The notes beneath the pieces were generated by a model that saw nothing but the letters and a program-made list of their open reading frames with translations, did not search any database and had not been told where the DNA came from. From Candidatus Desulfaltia sp. (GTDB lineage: Bacteria; Desulfobacterota; Desulfobacteria; Desulfobacterales; ETH-SRB1), in contig JAUSPN010000089.1 in the NCBI GenBank assembly GCA_030656555.1, forward strand, positions 1 to 44,358: a stretch of 44,358 nucleotides of DNA, in the 5' to 3' direction. Of this stretch, positions 25,302 through 33,103 are shown piece by piece. Both the position numbers and the translations under genes were made by a program. The stretch's first letter is position 1; every line of letters begins with the position of its first letter.

Positions 25302-27267
25302 TTTTGGATATTTTGAAGAAAAACAGCTCGGCAAACCATATGACATGAAGATGCTGAAAAGGCTGTATCCTTTTACAAAGCCGTACAAACTTCTTGTTTC
25401 AGGTTCAATCATGCTTGTAGTTTTAATCGCGTTTCTTGATCTTTCTCTTCCTTATCTCACCAAAATAGCCATAGATCGGTATATAGTGCCTCAATCAGCA
25501 TCAGACAAGGCTGATGTTTCTGGATCAGAAATCAGGCATTTAAAGGTCAATGCCCTTGAACCAGAAACAAGAGAAATTATCAGCAGGTATCCGGATATTT
25601 TTCAAATCAGCGGCCAGGAAGCCGTAATAGAGTTAAAGAATCTGTCGCAACTGAGTAAAAATGACCTTACAGAACTCCGCAAAAAAGATTTTAACGGTTT
25701 AAATATTATTACCGCTGTCTTTATCTGTATAATTATTTTTAGCTTTGTCTTTAATTTTTTGCAGGTCATGCTCATGGAATATACCGGCCAGATGATAATG
25801 CATGATTTAAGAATGCGACTGTTTAACCACATTCAGAGGCTGTCAGTCTCATTTTTTACCAAAAATCCTGTTGGTCGTCTTGTTACAAGGACAACTAATG
25901 ATATTCAGAACATGCATGATCTTTTCACCTCTGTTATCTCTTTTGTTTTCAAGGATATGTTTCTGCTCACAGGTATTACACTTGCCTTGCTTTGGATAAA
26001 CTGGAAGCTGGCTCTTGTTTCATTTTCCGTACTCCCCTTTGTTGTTTTTGCTTCCATGTATTTTTCCACAAGCTCAAGGACTGCTTTCAGAACCTTAAGA
26101 ATCAAGATTGCGGAAATAAATACCAGATTTGCGGAAACCATAGAGGGAATAAAAATCCTGCAGATTTTTCTGCATGAAAGAGAAAATTACCTGTCTTTTA
26201 AAAAATTGAATCATGAGCATTACATAGCCGGCATGCAACAGATTCATGTGTTTGCTGTTTTCATGCCGGTTATAGAACTTTTAGGTTCAATAGCTCTTGC
26301 AGCTGTTATTTACTATGGAGGCGGCAGCATGATTGAAGGGAAAATAAGCCTTGGATCGCTTGTTGCATTTATATCATATTTAAAGATGTTTTTCAGGCCG
26401 ATAAGGGACATTGCTGAAAAATACAATATATTGCAGAATGCCATGGCATCGGCTGAAAGAATATTTCTAATCCTGGACAACCAGGAAAAAATTCCACAAC
26501 CTGTTACTGATTCCGGGTATAAAACCCCTGATCTAAAAAAAATACAAAATATAGTAATGGAGAATGTATCATTTGGTTATACTGAAGATGAACCTGTGCT
26601 GAAGGATATCTCTCTTGAAATCAACGCGGGTGAAACAATAGCCATTGTAGGACGAACAGGCTCAGGCAAGACAAGTTTGATAAACCTGCTTCTCAGGTTT
26701 TATGATCCAACGTCTGGAAAAATAACAATAAATGGAATCAACATAAAAGATTTCGAGCTGTCTTCTTTGCGATCAAAAACAGCCATGATCATGCAGGACC
26801 CATTTCTGTTTTCAGGAACAATACTGGATAATATTGTTCAGGGACAAAACAACATTTCCAGACAAAACATGGATTTTATTTTAGAAGCATCAAACTGTAA
26901 AAGTTTTATAGAAAGATTGCCTGATGGTCTTAATACACTGCTTTACGAAGGGGGGACATCTCTGTCAAGCGGTGAACGTCAGTTAATATCAATGGCAAGG
27001 GCTTTTGCGCGCAATCCTGACCTTATAATACTTGACGAGGCAACTTCATATGTTGATTCTGAAACAGAAGAAAAGGTCAGGCAGGCGCTTTACAGCCTGA
27101 TTAAAAAAAGGACATCTATTATTGTAGCTCATCGCCTGTCAACCGTTCGACATGCAGACAGAATAATAGTTATAAATAAAGGAAAGATAATCGAAACAGG
27201 AACACACGACAAATTAATGAAGGAAAAGGGTTTTTATTTCAGGCTGAATCAGTTGCAGTTATCTTAA
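25291..27267 (+). CDS. ABC exporter half-transporter, catalytic partner
   Basis: A 658-residue half-transporter. Walker A is GRTGSGKTSLI and Walker B LIILDEATSYVD has the catalytic Glu. The signature is degenerate (LSSGERQL, with Ser for the second Gly). Together with the upstream partner's LSGGQ and Asp this assigns one canonical and one degenerate ATP site to the heterodimer. About 70 extra hydrophilic residues (around 55-125) lie between TM1 and TM2, forming an extracytoplasmic domain. The start at 25291 has GAGG six bases upstream and overlaps the partner by 11 bp; an in-frame ATG at 25249 is possible but less well placed. Confidence 0.9.
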   Translation: MRTNFGYFEEKQLGKPYDMKMLKRLYPFTKPYKLLVSGSIMLVVLIAFLDLSLPYLTKIAIDRYIVPQSASDKADVSGSEIRHLKVNALEPETREIISRYPDIFQISGQEAVIELKNLSQLSKNDLTELRKKDFNGLNIITAVFICIIIFSFVFNFLQVMLMEYTGQMIMHDLRMRLFNHIQRLSVSFFTKNPVGRLVTRTTNDIQNMHDLFTSVISFVFKDMFLLTGITLALLWINWKLALVSFSVLPFVVFASMYFSTSSRTAFRTLRIKIAEINTRFAETIEGIKILQIFLHERENYLSFKKLNHEHYIAGMQQIHVFAVFMPVIELLGSIALAAVIYYGGGSMIEGKISLGSLVAFISYLKMFFRPIRDIAEKYNILQNAMASAERIFLILDNQEKIPQPVTDSGYKTPDLKKIQNIVMENVSFGYTEDEPVLKDISLEINAGETIAIVGRTGSGKTSLINLLLRFYDPTSGKITINGINIKDFELSSLRSKTAMIMQDPFLFSGTILDNIVQGQNNISRQNMDFILEASNCKSFIERLPDGLNTLLYEGGTSLSSGERQLISMARAFARNPDLIILDEATSYVDSETEEKVRQALYSLIKKRTSIIVAHRLSTVRHADRIIVINKGKIIETGTHDKLMKEKGFYFRLNQLQLS

Positions 27268-27362
27268 AGTATCACTGCCCGGTATCTTCACCTGTTACGA
27301 GAAATTACTAAAAAGTTACAAAAATATATTTGGGGAATGAACTCGCCATTGCGGTTCAACAC

Positions 27363-27779
27363 ATGGATATTTTACAAAAAAAAGGATTTAATTTTGGTTT
27401 TGATCCCAGGGCCTGCAAAAACTGCTTCGGCAGATGCTGTATCGGTACATCCGGCAATATCTGGGTTAATAAAGAGGAGATTAAAAAAATTGCCGGTTTT
27501 CTGGATTTATCTGCTGAAGTCTTCATCAAATACTATTTAATAAAAGTTCACTATAAATACTCTCTTAAAGAGCTTAAAATAAGCGGCAGTTTTCAATGTG
27601 TCTTTTTCGATGACAAAAACAAGAATTGTTCAATATATAAATTAAGACCCACGCAGTGCAGAACATTTCCTTTCTGGGAATATTTCAAAAATAATACAAA
27701 AGAAGCAGTTAAAGAATGCCCCGGCATTAAAATACAGAGTGAAGAACGTGCAGAAATCATATCTACGCCCGACTCTTAG
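27363..27779 (+). CDS. YkgJ-family cysteine-cluster protein
   Basis: A 138-residue protein of the zinc/iron-chelating YkgJ family. Cysteines follow the family pattern: CKNCFGRCC near the N-terminus, then one in FQCVFF, CSIYKLRPTQCRTFPFWEY and ECPGI. The cluster probably binds a metal; the biological role is unknown. I chose the ATG at 27363 (MDILQKKGFNFGFDP, resembling relatives) over a TTG at 27330. Neither has a clear ribosome binding site. It follows the ABC pair by about 95 bp and may share their transcript. Confidence 0.8.
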   Translation: MDILQKKGFNFGFDPRACKNCFGRCCIGTSGNIWVNKEEIKKIAGFLDLSAEVFIKYYLIKVHYKYSLKELKISGSFQCVFFDDKNKNCSIYKLRPTQCRTFPFWEYFKNNTKEAVKECPGIKIQSEERAEIISTPDS

Positions 27780-27940
27780 CATATTCCGCCCCTGCTCGGC
27801 GTTCCCCGACTGCATGCTTAAAAAACTTGACATAAACAATTAACATAAGCATATTTTAATTTAAATTTTAACATGCAGGCTGTTGCAAAATGTTCAATTA
27901 TGTTAAGAAACTTTTTACAACAGCCTCTAAAGGAAACCAC

Positions 27941-28339
27941 ATGCTTTTAAAACTTTTTATAGCCTTCACCCTGATACCGGTTGCCGAGATATACCTGCTG
28001 ATAAAGGTAGGATATTCCATAGGAGCTTTAAACACAGTATTAATAGTAATCATAACTGCTTTTGTGGGTGCAACCCTTGCCCGCATACAGGGCCTTCAAA
28101 CCATGATCCGTATTAAAACCAGTCTTCAGCAGGGGATAACGCCAACAGAAGATCTGGTTGACGCCTTTATAATATTTTTAGCGGGAATTGTTCTTTTAAC
28201 CCCCGGATTCATCACCGATGTTGCCGGACTGCTGCTGCTTATTCCTGTAACCAGATACCACTTTAAACGATATTTAAGAGCTAAATTTGACGAGTGGGTC
28301 AGGAATCAGACCGTACATATCAGGCGCTTTCCTGAATAA
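27941..28339 (+). CDS. fxsA: FxsA-family membrane protein
   Basis: A 132-residue small membrane protein with the FxsA core: LFIAFTLIPVAEIYLLIKVG, GATLARIQGLQTM and LLTPGFITDVAGLLLLIP, giving three to four transmembrane helices. E. coli FxsA relieves exclusion of phage T7 by the F plasmid when overproduced; its normal function is unknown. The ATG at 27941 has AAAGGA six bases upstream, so the 17 extra upstream codons are discounted. It appears monocistronic. Confidence 0.88.
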   Translation: MLLKLFIAFTLIPVAEIYLLIKVGYSIGALNTVLIVIITAFVGATLARIQGLQTMIRIKTSLQQGITPTEDLVDAFIIFLAGIVLLTPGFITDVAGLLLLIPVTRYHFKRYLRAKFDEWVRNQTVHIRRFPE

Positions 28340-28409
28340 CATTTCTTCTGATTTCTCAAATATCCTCGCCATGCGCATTAAATCATCGCGTCTGCTCTCA
28401 GAGATGCTT

Positions 28410-28475
28410 TTGGCCACTTCTTCAAAAAATCTCCTTGCCAATGAAGATGTAAAAAAGGCATACCTTGGTTTTTAA
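28410..28475 (+). pseudogene. Possible relic of an ABC ATPase C-terminus
   Basis: The frame ends NLLANEDVKKAYLGF and a stop. This resembles the C-terminal tail of LptB/LivF-type ABC ATPases ('LAN(E/P)xVxxAYLG'). Nothing upstream in the frame looks like the rest of such a protein. It is either a short relic or coincidence. Confidence 0.25.
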
Positions 28476-28558
28476 TCTCTTTTCGGGTTTAATTCCCCGC
28501 AGATTGTTGTTTTGGACTCCATTTATTATAGTCGGTGATGGTCGATGAGGAAAACACT

Positions 28559-29449
28559 ATGAACAATTATCAAAAATGGTTTTTAGCCAGCAGGCCATGG
28601 TCTTTTACCATGACAGCTGTTTCAATAAGCGCGGGAAGCATTCTTGGATCTATGGAAGGCGAATTTTCATGGTTTCTTTATGTACTCACTCTCGCCGGCA
28701 TTGTTTTCATGCATGCTGCGGCGAATCTTTTTAATGACTACTATGACTTTTTAAGCGGAGTTGACACACTGGATGTTTCGACCGCGCAATATCGGCCACA
28801 TCCACTGGTTGCAGGAATACTCAAGCCAAAGGAAGTGCTGATAGAGGCAAGCTGTTTTTTTATTTTTGCAGGGATTATTGGTATTTTTCTTGCCGCAACA
28901 AGGGGCTGGATGATTTTAGCAATAGCTTTGATCGGGGCATTTGCAGCTCTGTTTTATACCGCACCTCCATTTAAATATAAATATAAGGGATTAGGAGAAA
29001 TATCGGTTTTTTTAATGTGGGGGCCATTAATGGTTGAAGGCGCGTGTTTTGTTCAAAAACAGGCCTTGAGCATGGATGCCTTCTGGATTTCTCTTCCCCT
29101 TGGCGCGCTGGTGGCACTGGTGCTTCTGGCTGATAACATTCGAGATACAGTAAACGATAAAGAAAAAGGCATAAAAACACTGCCGATTATAGTAGCAAAC
29201 CCTCAGAAAAGCATATGGTTATATGTAATACTGGTGATATTTACCTACTTGTCGGTTATATTAATGGCTTTTTTAGGGCCTCTTAACCTCTGGGCGCTGG
29301 TGGTTCTCGTTTCACTTCCATTAGCCTTTAGTCTGCTTCGGCAGATGATCAAAAATGTTCCAATAGATGCTGATGCGCAGACAGCAAAATTAAACACAGC
29401 GTTTGGTATTCTGCTTCTCATTCCCATTGTAATTGGAAGACTGGTTTGA
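28559..29449 (+). CDS. menA: UbiA/MenA-family prenyltransferase
   Basis: A 296-residue polytopic membrane enzyme of the UbiA superfamily, most like 1,4-dihydroxy-2-naphthoate polyprenyltransferase of menaquinone synthesis. Both Asp-rich motifs are present: NDYYDFLSGVD in the first half and DNIRDTVNDKEKGIKTLP in the second. They bind Mg and the prenyl diphosphate. About eight to nine transmembrane helices are evident. The ATG at 28559 follows GAGG by eight bases; two upstream starts (28535, 28538) are less likely. No other men gene is in the window, so the quinone assignment rests on family resemblance. Confidence 0.82.
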   Translation: MNNYQKWFLASRPWSFTMTAVSISAGSILGSMEGEFSWFLYVLTLAGIVFMHAAANLFNDYYDFLSGVDTLDVSTAQYRPHPLVAGILKPKEVLIEASCFFIFAGIIGIFLAATRGWMILAIALIGAFAALFYTAPPFKYKYKGLGEISVFLMWGPLMVEGACFVQKQALSMDAFWISLPLGALVALVLLADNIRDTVNDKEKGIKTLPIIVANPQKSIWLYVILVIFTYLSVILMAFLGPLNLWALVVLVSLPLAFSLLRQMIKNVPIDADAQTAKLNTAFGILLLIPIVIGRLV

Positions 29450-29504
29450 AGCACTTCGGCAAAAGAAACGCCCAGTTCATTTAAATCCCCTGGCAAATGT
29501 TACA

Positions 29505-29563
29505 GCCGCCCTCCCCTGCTGAAACTTCACATAGTCCTCACAAGTTTAAAAGTTGAGAACGTT
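29505..29563. repeat. ~50-bp intergenic repeat, copy 1 of 3
   Basis: Carries CATAGTCCTCACAAGTTTAA then AAGTTGAGAACGTT. Related copies lie at 30549-30601 and 31450-31510. The unit contains TTAAACTT/AAGTTTAA inverted ends (one mismatch in this copy). No known element is recognised. Confidence 0.75.
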
Positions 29564-29576
29564 ATTTTCCTCCAGA

Positions 29577-29627
29577 CGGTTCATCCCCACGCCTGTGGGA
29601 AACACTTTCTAAAAAGAGGATTGAAAC
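29577..29627 (-). repeat. Orphan type I-E-like CRISPR repeat joined to a second repeat-like segment
   Basis: On the minus strand 29605-29577 starts GTGTTTCCCAC and ends GTGGGGATGAACCG, almost the common 29-nt I-E repeat (GTGTTCCCC...GGGGATGAACCG). It differs clearly from the main array's repeat, which ends GTGTTTC. Directly next to it 29627-29606 begins GTTTCAATCC, the usual start of many type I/III repeats. There is no second copy, so this is a fossil of other CRISPR loci. Confidence 0.55.
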
Positions 29628-29681
29628 GCGGTCTTTTACAGGTATTGGTTTAAGTGGTGGCAACATAATTGATGTCATTTG

Positions 29682-30509
29682 TTATTTAATAGCTTTATTT
29701 TTCTGTTGGTTTCGCTCCCGCTGCTTTGTGTGAGCTTCATCCAGCAATCTGATCGACTCTGACCAGGATTCAGCGCAGAAGCGTTTAAACCTGTCCAACT
29801 TATTAACATCAGGCAACAATTCACTCCGGGCGGTAACAGTACCTACTGATAGATGATATTCCGCCAGGGCTTCTATGTATTCCTGACGACGCTCTTTTGG
29901 AATAATAATAGGGGGATAACCAAACCTGATTACAGGAACATTGGCAATGAGACGGGCCATCCGGCCATTGCCGTCCCAAAAGGGATGAATTCTGACAAAG
30001 GAAACATGAAGACACACATAAGCTGACAATGCCGCCTCCTTGCTTGCCGTATTTTCTTTACAGGTATTTTGAAACAAGGCAAGCCAGCCTTGCATAAGTT
30101 CCGGTACATCTTTTGGAGAAGCATATTCAAAAATAGTCTGGGTATCGCCGGAGACAATAACCGTAGAGTTTGGTTCTACTTTCCATGCACCAACAGGCTT
30201 ATAGACATCAATAATCCGTTCTGTCTGCACAGCCTTATGCAGGTCAAAAAGGTCCTTTTCAGTTAAATCGGATTTTCTTCTAATAAACTCATAAACAAGA
30301 TCAATCGCTCTGGCATGTCCAACGATCTCTTCATGATCCTTCAGCGGCTTACCTGAAATCGTAAGCCCTTCCTCAAGGACAAATGCTGTTTCACCAAGCG
30401 TCAGTGTGTTGCCTTCAATCGCCGTAGATGTGTGTGTCCATAGATTACGCAGTTGCGCCAACAAGGCATCACGGATATCATTATCCAAGTTTTGCATAAA
30501 ATCGAACAT
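29682..30509 (-). CDS. Fic-domain protein (AMP-transferase type) with N-terminal inhibitory motif
   Basis: A 275-residue Fic protein, a family that transfers AMP from ATP to target proteins. The core motif HPFWDGNGRMAR provides the catalytic His and the anion hole. Near the N-terminus S28-TAI-E32-G33 matches the [S/T]xxxE[G/N] inhibitory helix, so it is an intramolecularly inhibited (class II) Fic whose Glu would block ATP binding until relieved. A 'flap' region (KPVGAWKVEPNSTVIVSG) precedes the core. AAGGAG precedes the ATG at 30509. It stands alone between repeats. Targets unknown. Confidence 0.88.
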   Translation of the reverse strand: MFDFMQNLDNDIRDALLAQLRNLWTHTSTAIEGNTLTLGETAFVLEEGLTISGKPLKDHEEIVGHARAIDLVYEFIRRKSDLTEKDLFDLHKAVQTERIIDVYKPVGAWKVEPNSTVIVSGDTQTIFEYASPKDVPELMQGWLALFQNTCKENTASKEAALSAYVCLHVSFVRIHPFWDGNGRMARLIANVPVIRFGYPPIIIPKERRQEYIEALAEYHLSVGTVTARSELLPDVNKLDRFKRFCAESWSESIRLLDEAHTKQRERNQQKNKAIK

Positions 30510-30548
30510 AGTTAAATCTCCTTCTGATCCCCGACGTGATATAAAACA

Positions 30549-30601
30549 ATCGCCCGCCCCTGCTTAAACTTCCCATAGTCCTCACAAGTTTAAAAGTTGA
30601 G
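30549..30601. repeat. ~50-bp intergenic repeat, copy 2 of 3
   Basis: Reads CGCCCGCCCCTGCTTAAACT, then TCCCATAGTCCTCACAAGTT and TAAAAGTTGAG. TTAAACTT and AAGTTTAA form inverted ends around CCCATAGTCCTCAC. Directly upstream of the Fic gene. Confidence 0.75.
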
Positions 30602-30622
30602 ATGTCCCGCAAGTTCTACCTA

Positions 30623-30817
30623 ACTGTAGCAATCGGCATATCACCGGTTTTTAGCAGCAAATGAAAATGATTAGGAATAAGCGCCCAGCCAAAACAACAC
30701 GTATTAGTTTCCTTAATGATGAAACGCCCCTGGCGCATCTGTTCTCGATTTTCTCGGCATGACAACCGCTTAGTATATTAATGATAATTTGTAAACTGCA
30801 AAACTAAAGGGCGTCCC
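30623..30817 (-). pseudogene. Internally deleted RAYT copy plus its terminal repeat
   Basis: 30623-30760 matches two separate parts of the copy at 32514-33029: the IPNHFHLLLKTGDMPIATV coding segment and the MPRK start. The middle is deleted between short ATGAT repeats. 30793-30817 is the RAYT-associated repeat (AAACTGCAAAAC...GGGCGTCCC). It is a non-coding relic. Confidence 0.8.
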
Positions 30818-30838
30818 TATTCTACCCCGTCAAGTTTT

Positions 30839-31162
30839 TTACTTATTTATGGATTGTTCCGCAGATGGCCCCTCTGCTGCTGCGTGCAATTTTAAGCCGA
30901 GTGCGCCAATTACTTTAAGGATTGTGTCGAAACCCGGGGTCCGCTCCCCAGAGAGAGCTTTGTAAAGACTTTCACGGGATAGACCGGCATTACGCGCAAC
31001 TTGTGACATACCCTTGGCGCGGGCGATATCACCCAGTGCTTTCGCAATAAAGGCAGCATCGCCGTTCGCCTCCTCAAGGCAAGCTTCAAGATAAGCAGCC
31101 ATTTCTTCTGGGGTACGAAGATGTTCAGCGACATCATATCGGGTAGTTACGGTTTTGGCCAT
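30839..31162 (-). CDS. HigA-like addiction-module antitoxin (HTH)
   Basis: A 107-residue helix-turn-helix protein of the 'putative addiction module antidote' family (TIGR02684-like): an N-terminal acidic arm (RTPEEMAAYLEACLEEANGD) and the HTH GMSQVARNAGLSRESLYKAL followed by SGERTPGFDTILKVI. AGGAG lies six bases before the ATG. Its cognate toxin gene immediately upstream (31172-31376) is broken, so the antitoxin is now effectively an orphan repressor. It should bind the palindrome at 31386-31401 and regulate its own promoter. Confidence 0.85.
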   Translation of the reverse strand: MAKTVTTRYDVAEHLRTPEEMAAYLEACLEEANGDAAFIAKALGDIARAKGMSQVARNAGLSRESLYKALSGERTPGFDTILKVIGALGLKLHAAAEGPSAEQSINK

Positions 31163-31171
31163 GATACACTC

Positions 31172-31376
31172 CTATAAATTCTGTGCCAGACGTAAGGCGG
31201 TTTTGATATCCTTAATCAATCCGCAACTCTGAAACGCCTTCACCCACGGGCTTAACATCTCCCGGATTTCCAGCCGCCAATCGCTCTATCCGGACTAGGA
31301 TACGAGCACGAGCACGGATGTCATGCAACCCATCAAGCCATTTAGCGAAGATTTCAGTCTTGCGAATTTCAATCAT
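31172..31376 (-). pseudogene. Internally deleted RelE/HigB-like addiction toxin
   Basis: The frame starts MIEIRKTEIFAKWLDGLHDI and continues RARARILVRIERLAAGNPGD, then VKPVGEGVSELRID, the N-terminal two thirds of the 'addiction module killer protein' family, and hits a stop at 31212-31214. In another frame the sequence continues KDIKTALRLAQNL, the family's C-terminus, and stops at 31172. The part encoding the central strands is missing (roughly 90-100 bp) and the junction is out of frame. The toxin must be inactive. Confidence 0.85.
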
Positions 31377-31382
31377 GATCCA

Positions 31383-31411
31383 ATCGTATCCAATTGGCTA
31401 CATATTGTCAA
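31383..31411 (-). promoter_or_regulatory. Promoter and operator of the addiction module
   Basis: On the minus strand TTGACA (31411-31406) is followed after 17 bp by TACGAT (31388-31383). The near-palindrome GTATCCAATTGGCTAC (31386-31401) fills the spacer, ideal for repression by the antitoxin. A start point about seven bases past the -10 would fall on or next to the toxin's ATG (31376), so its mRNA would be leaderless. Confidence 0.65.
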
Positions 31412-31449
31412 CGAATATTGTATGATGTCATGCATGAGACCACACCCAC

Positions 31450-31510
31450 AACCGCCCGCCCCTGCTTAAACTTCCCATAGTCCTAACAAGTTTAAAAATT
31501 GAAAACGTTC
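31450..31510. repeat. ~50-bp intergenic repeat, copy 3 of 3
   Basis: Nearly identical to copy 2 (one change in CCTAACAAG, one in AAAAATTGA) and, like copy 1, continues into AACGTT. It lies upstream of a PIN toxin-antitoxin operon. Confidence 0.75.
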
Positions 31511-31578
31511 CGGTATTCCCTTGTACACGGTCGTTTTCCGAGGGTGACCCTTTTGTTTTCCCGAAATACTAATTTTTA

Positions 31579-31608
31579 TTGACAGACAGCTTCTTTTGTC
31601 TTTATCGT
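31579..31608 (+). promoter_or_regulatory. Promoter of the second PIN toxin-antitoxin pair
   Basis: TTGACA (31579-31584) is followed by TATCGT (31603-31608) after 18 bp, the same -10 word as the promoter at 5810-5838. It lies about 50 bp before the antitoxin gene. Confidence 0.45.
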
Positions 31609-31659
31609 ACTAATTATTAAAGGAATGCTTTAAATGTAAATCTTGCTGGAGGTATCTAT

Positions 31660-31884
31660 ATGAAAGCAATCAAGAAATTTGCAGAAGTGGCATCAGATAA
31701 AAGTCTGATCCTTAAATCCCTGCCCTTTCCACCCGGTAGCAGAGTTGAAGTCATCGTTTTCCCAGCCGCTGACGAAGAAGATGTTTTTGACGCTATGGAT
31801 AGTGTCGTGAAAAAGAAAGGAATCAAACCTTTGACAATGAAGCAAGTGGAAAGAATTGTTCATGATGCAAGAGGAGTCAGGTGA
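31660..31884 (+). CDS. Antitoxin of a PIN-type module
   Basis: A 74-residue small protein starting MKAIKKFAEVASDKSLILKS. The first half (LPFPPGSRVEVIVFPA) is a beta-rich region typical of antitoxins that precede 'PIN family toxin-antitoxin toxin component' genes. The C-terminal half is helical and charged. GGAGG precedes the ATG. It overlaps the PIN gene by 4 bp. The antitoxin role is inferred from size and position. Confidence 0.75.
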   Translation: MKAIKKFAEVASDKSLILKSLPFPPGSRVEVIVFPAADEEDVFDAMDSVVKKKGIKPLTMKQVERIVHDARGVR

Positions 31885-32294
31885 AGGTTCCGGTTGTTAT
31901 TGACACTAATATTCTCATTTCTGGATACCTTTGGAAGGGTACACCGCGCAAGGTAATCAGGTTTGCCCGATCCAAAAATTACGAACTTCTCTATTGTACT
32001 GAGTCGATGACGGAATTAGTGAGAATCCTTTCAGGTAAGTTCCATATGGATGCATGGGAAGTTATCAGGATCGTATCGGATATTAAAGGCATAGGGAGGA
32101 ATATAGCTGTAGTTTCCCAGGAATCCCCAATATCCGAAGATCCGACGGATAATCTTTTTATTAACATGGCTATCGACGGTGCAGCACGGATAATAATCAG
32201 CGGTGATTCTCATCTTTTGAAACTCAAACGATACAAGGAAGTCGAAATAATCAAGGCCGCTGAATTCTTAAATAAATTCGGGGGGAAAGAATAA
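31881..32294 (+). CDS. PIN-domain ribonuclease toxin
   Basis: A 137-residue PIN-domain protein with the acidic quartet D8 (VVIDTNILISG), E45 (SMTELVRIL), D90 (DPTDNLFINMA) and D109 (IISGDSHLL). The GTG start at 31881 overlaps the antitoxin's stop. It belongs to the COG1569-like 'PIN family toxin' group, distinct from the VapC at 6073. Intact, so the module is probably active. RAYT repeats begin about 30 bp after it. Confidence 0.85.
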   Translation: MKVPVVIDTNILISGYLWKGTPRKVIRFARSKNYELLYCTESMTELVRILSGKFHMDAWEVIRIVSDIKGIGRNIAVVSQESPISEDPTDNLFINMAIDGAARIIISGDSHLLKLKRYKEVEIIKAAEFLNKFGGKE

Positions 32295-32321
32295 GACCAA
32301 CACTGAGCTACGTCCCTCATA

Positions 32322-32554
32322 TTTTACTGGCGCATCTGTTCTCGATTTTCTTGGCATGACACCCGCTTAGCATATTAATGATAATTTGTAAACTGCAAAA
32401 CTAAAGGGCGTCCCCTAAACACTAAAGGGCGTCCCCTAAACATTATTTGTAAACTGCAAAACTAAAGGGCGTCCCCTAAACCGATTTTCTTGGCATGACA
32501 CCCGCTTAGCATATTAATGATGATTTGTAAACTGCAAAACTAAAGGGCGTCCCC
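32322..32554. repeat. Tandem RAYT end fragments and terminal repeats
   Basis: This stretch holds full copies of the repeat core (AAACTGCAAAAC...GGGCGTCCCC) at 32390-32415, 32451-32476 and 32529-32554, and a partial copy at 32421-32436. Two scraps of the RAYT start region (about 32330-32358 and 32479-32499) lie between. All have the same orientation, as if repeated insertions or slippage stacked the element ends. Confidence 0.8.
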
Positions 32555-33029
32555 TAAACCACTGCCAGTCATAGTTTACCTTGCCTATAATTACACTGTG
32601 CCCGGCAAATGGGTATTTGTCCAGCTCTTTAACATCTTTTACAATTCCAGCACGAACCGGATTCAGGTGGATGTATCGTACCAGCTCCGACAGGTAGGTG
32701 TCTTCCTGGCACAAAATTGACTTATATCGATTTTGGAAAAGATGCCCGCTCCTGCTGTGACGTCTATTATGCGAAACCGCATATCCTGTCAACAGCCGTC
32801 GCATCACTGTAGCAATCGGCATATCACCGGTTTTTAGCAGCAAATGAAAATGATTAGGGATAAGCGCCCAGCCAAAACAACACGTATTAGTTTCCTTAAT
32901 GATTCCACCAAGCCGATTTAAAAAATTGTTCCGGTCAGTATTGTCCTTAAAGATATCAGAACGCTCAATCCCACGTGCTATGATATGATGAAACGCCCCA
33001 GGCGCATCTGTTCTCGATTTTCTTGGCAT
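32514..33029 (-). pseudogene. C-terminally truncated RAYT (Y1_Tnp, IS200-like) transposase
   Basis: The frame encodes MPRKSRTDAPGAFHHIIARG through the metal-binding HFH (IPNHFHLLLK), the FQNRYKSI region where the catalytic tyrosine is expected, and RYIHLNPVRAGIV. RAYTs are single-strand transposases linked to REP palindromes. After YDWQW the frame enters the terminal repeat (about 32559) and ends within 14 unrelated residues, whereas relatives continue for roughly 80 more. The catalytic core might survive, but the tail is lost. The start and flanks are bounded by the same repeats. Confidence 0.8.
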
Positions 33030-33061
33030 GACACCCGCTTAGCATATTAATGATGATTTGT

Positions 33062-33087
33062 AAACTGCAAAACTAAAGGGCGTCCCC
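33062..33087 (+). repeat. RAYT-associated repeat at the distal edge of the CRISPR array
   Basis: AAACTGCAAAAC...GGGCGTCCCC, identical over 26 bp to the copies at 32390, 32451 and 32529, and the exact reverse complement of 43870-43895. It ends 16 bp before the first CRISPR repeat. Confidence 0.85.
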
Positions 33088-33103
33088 TAAACCCAAATCT
33101 ATA

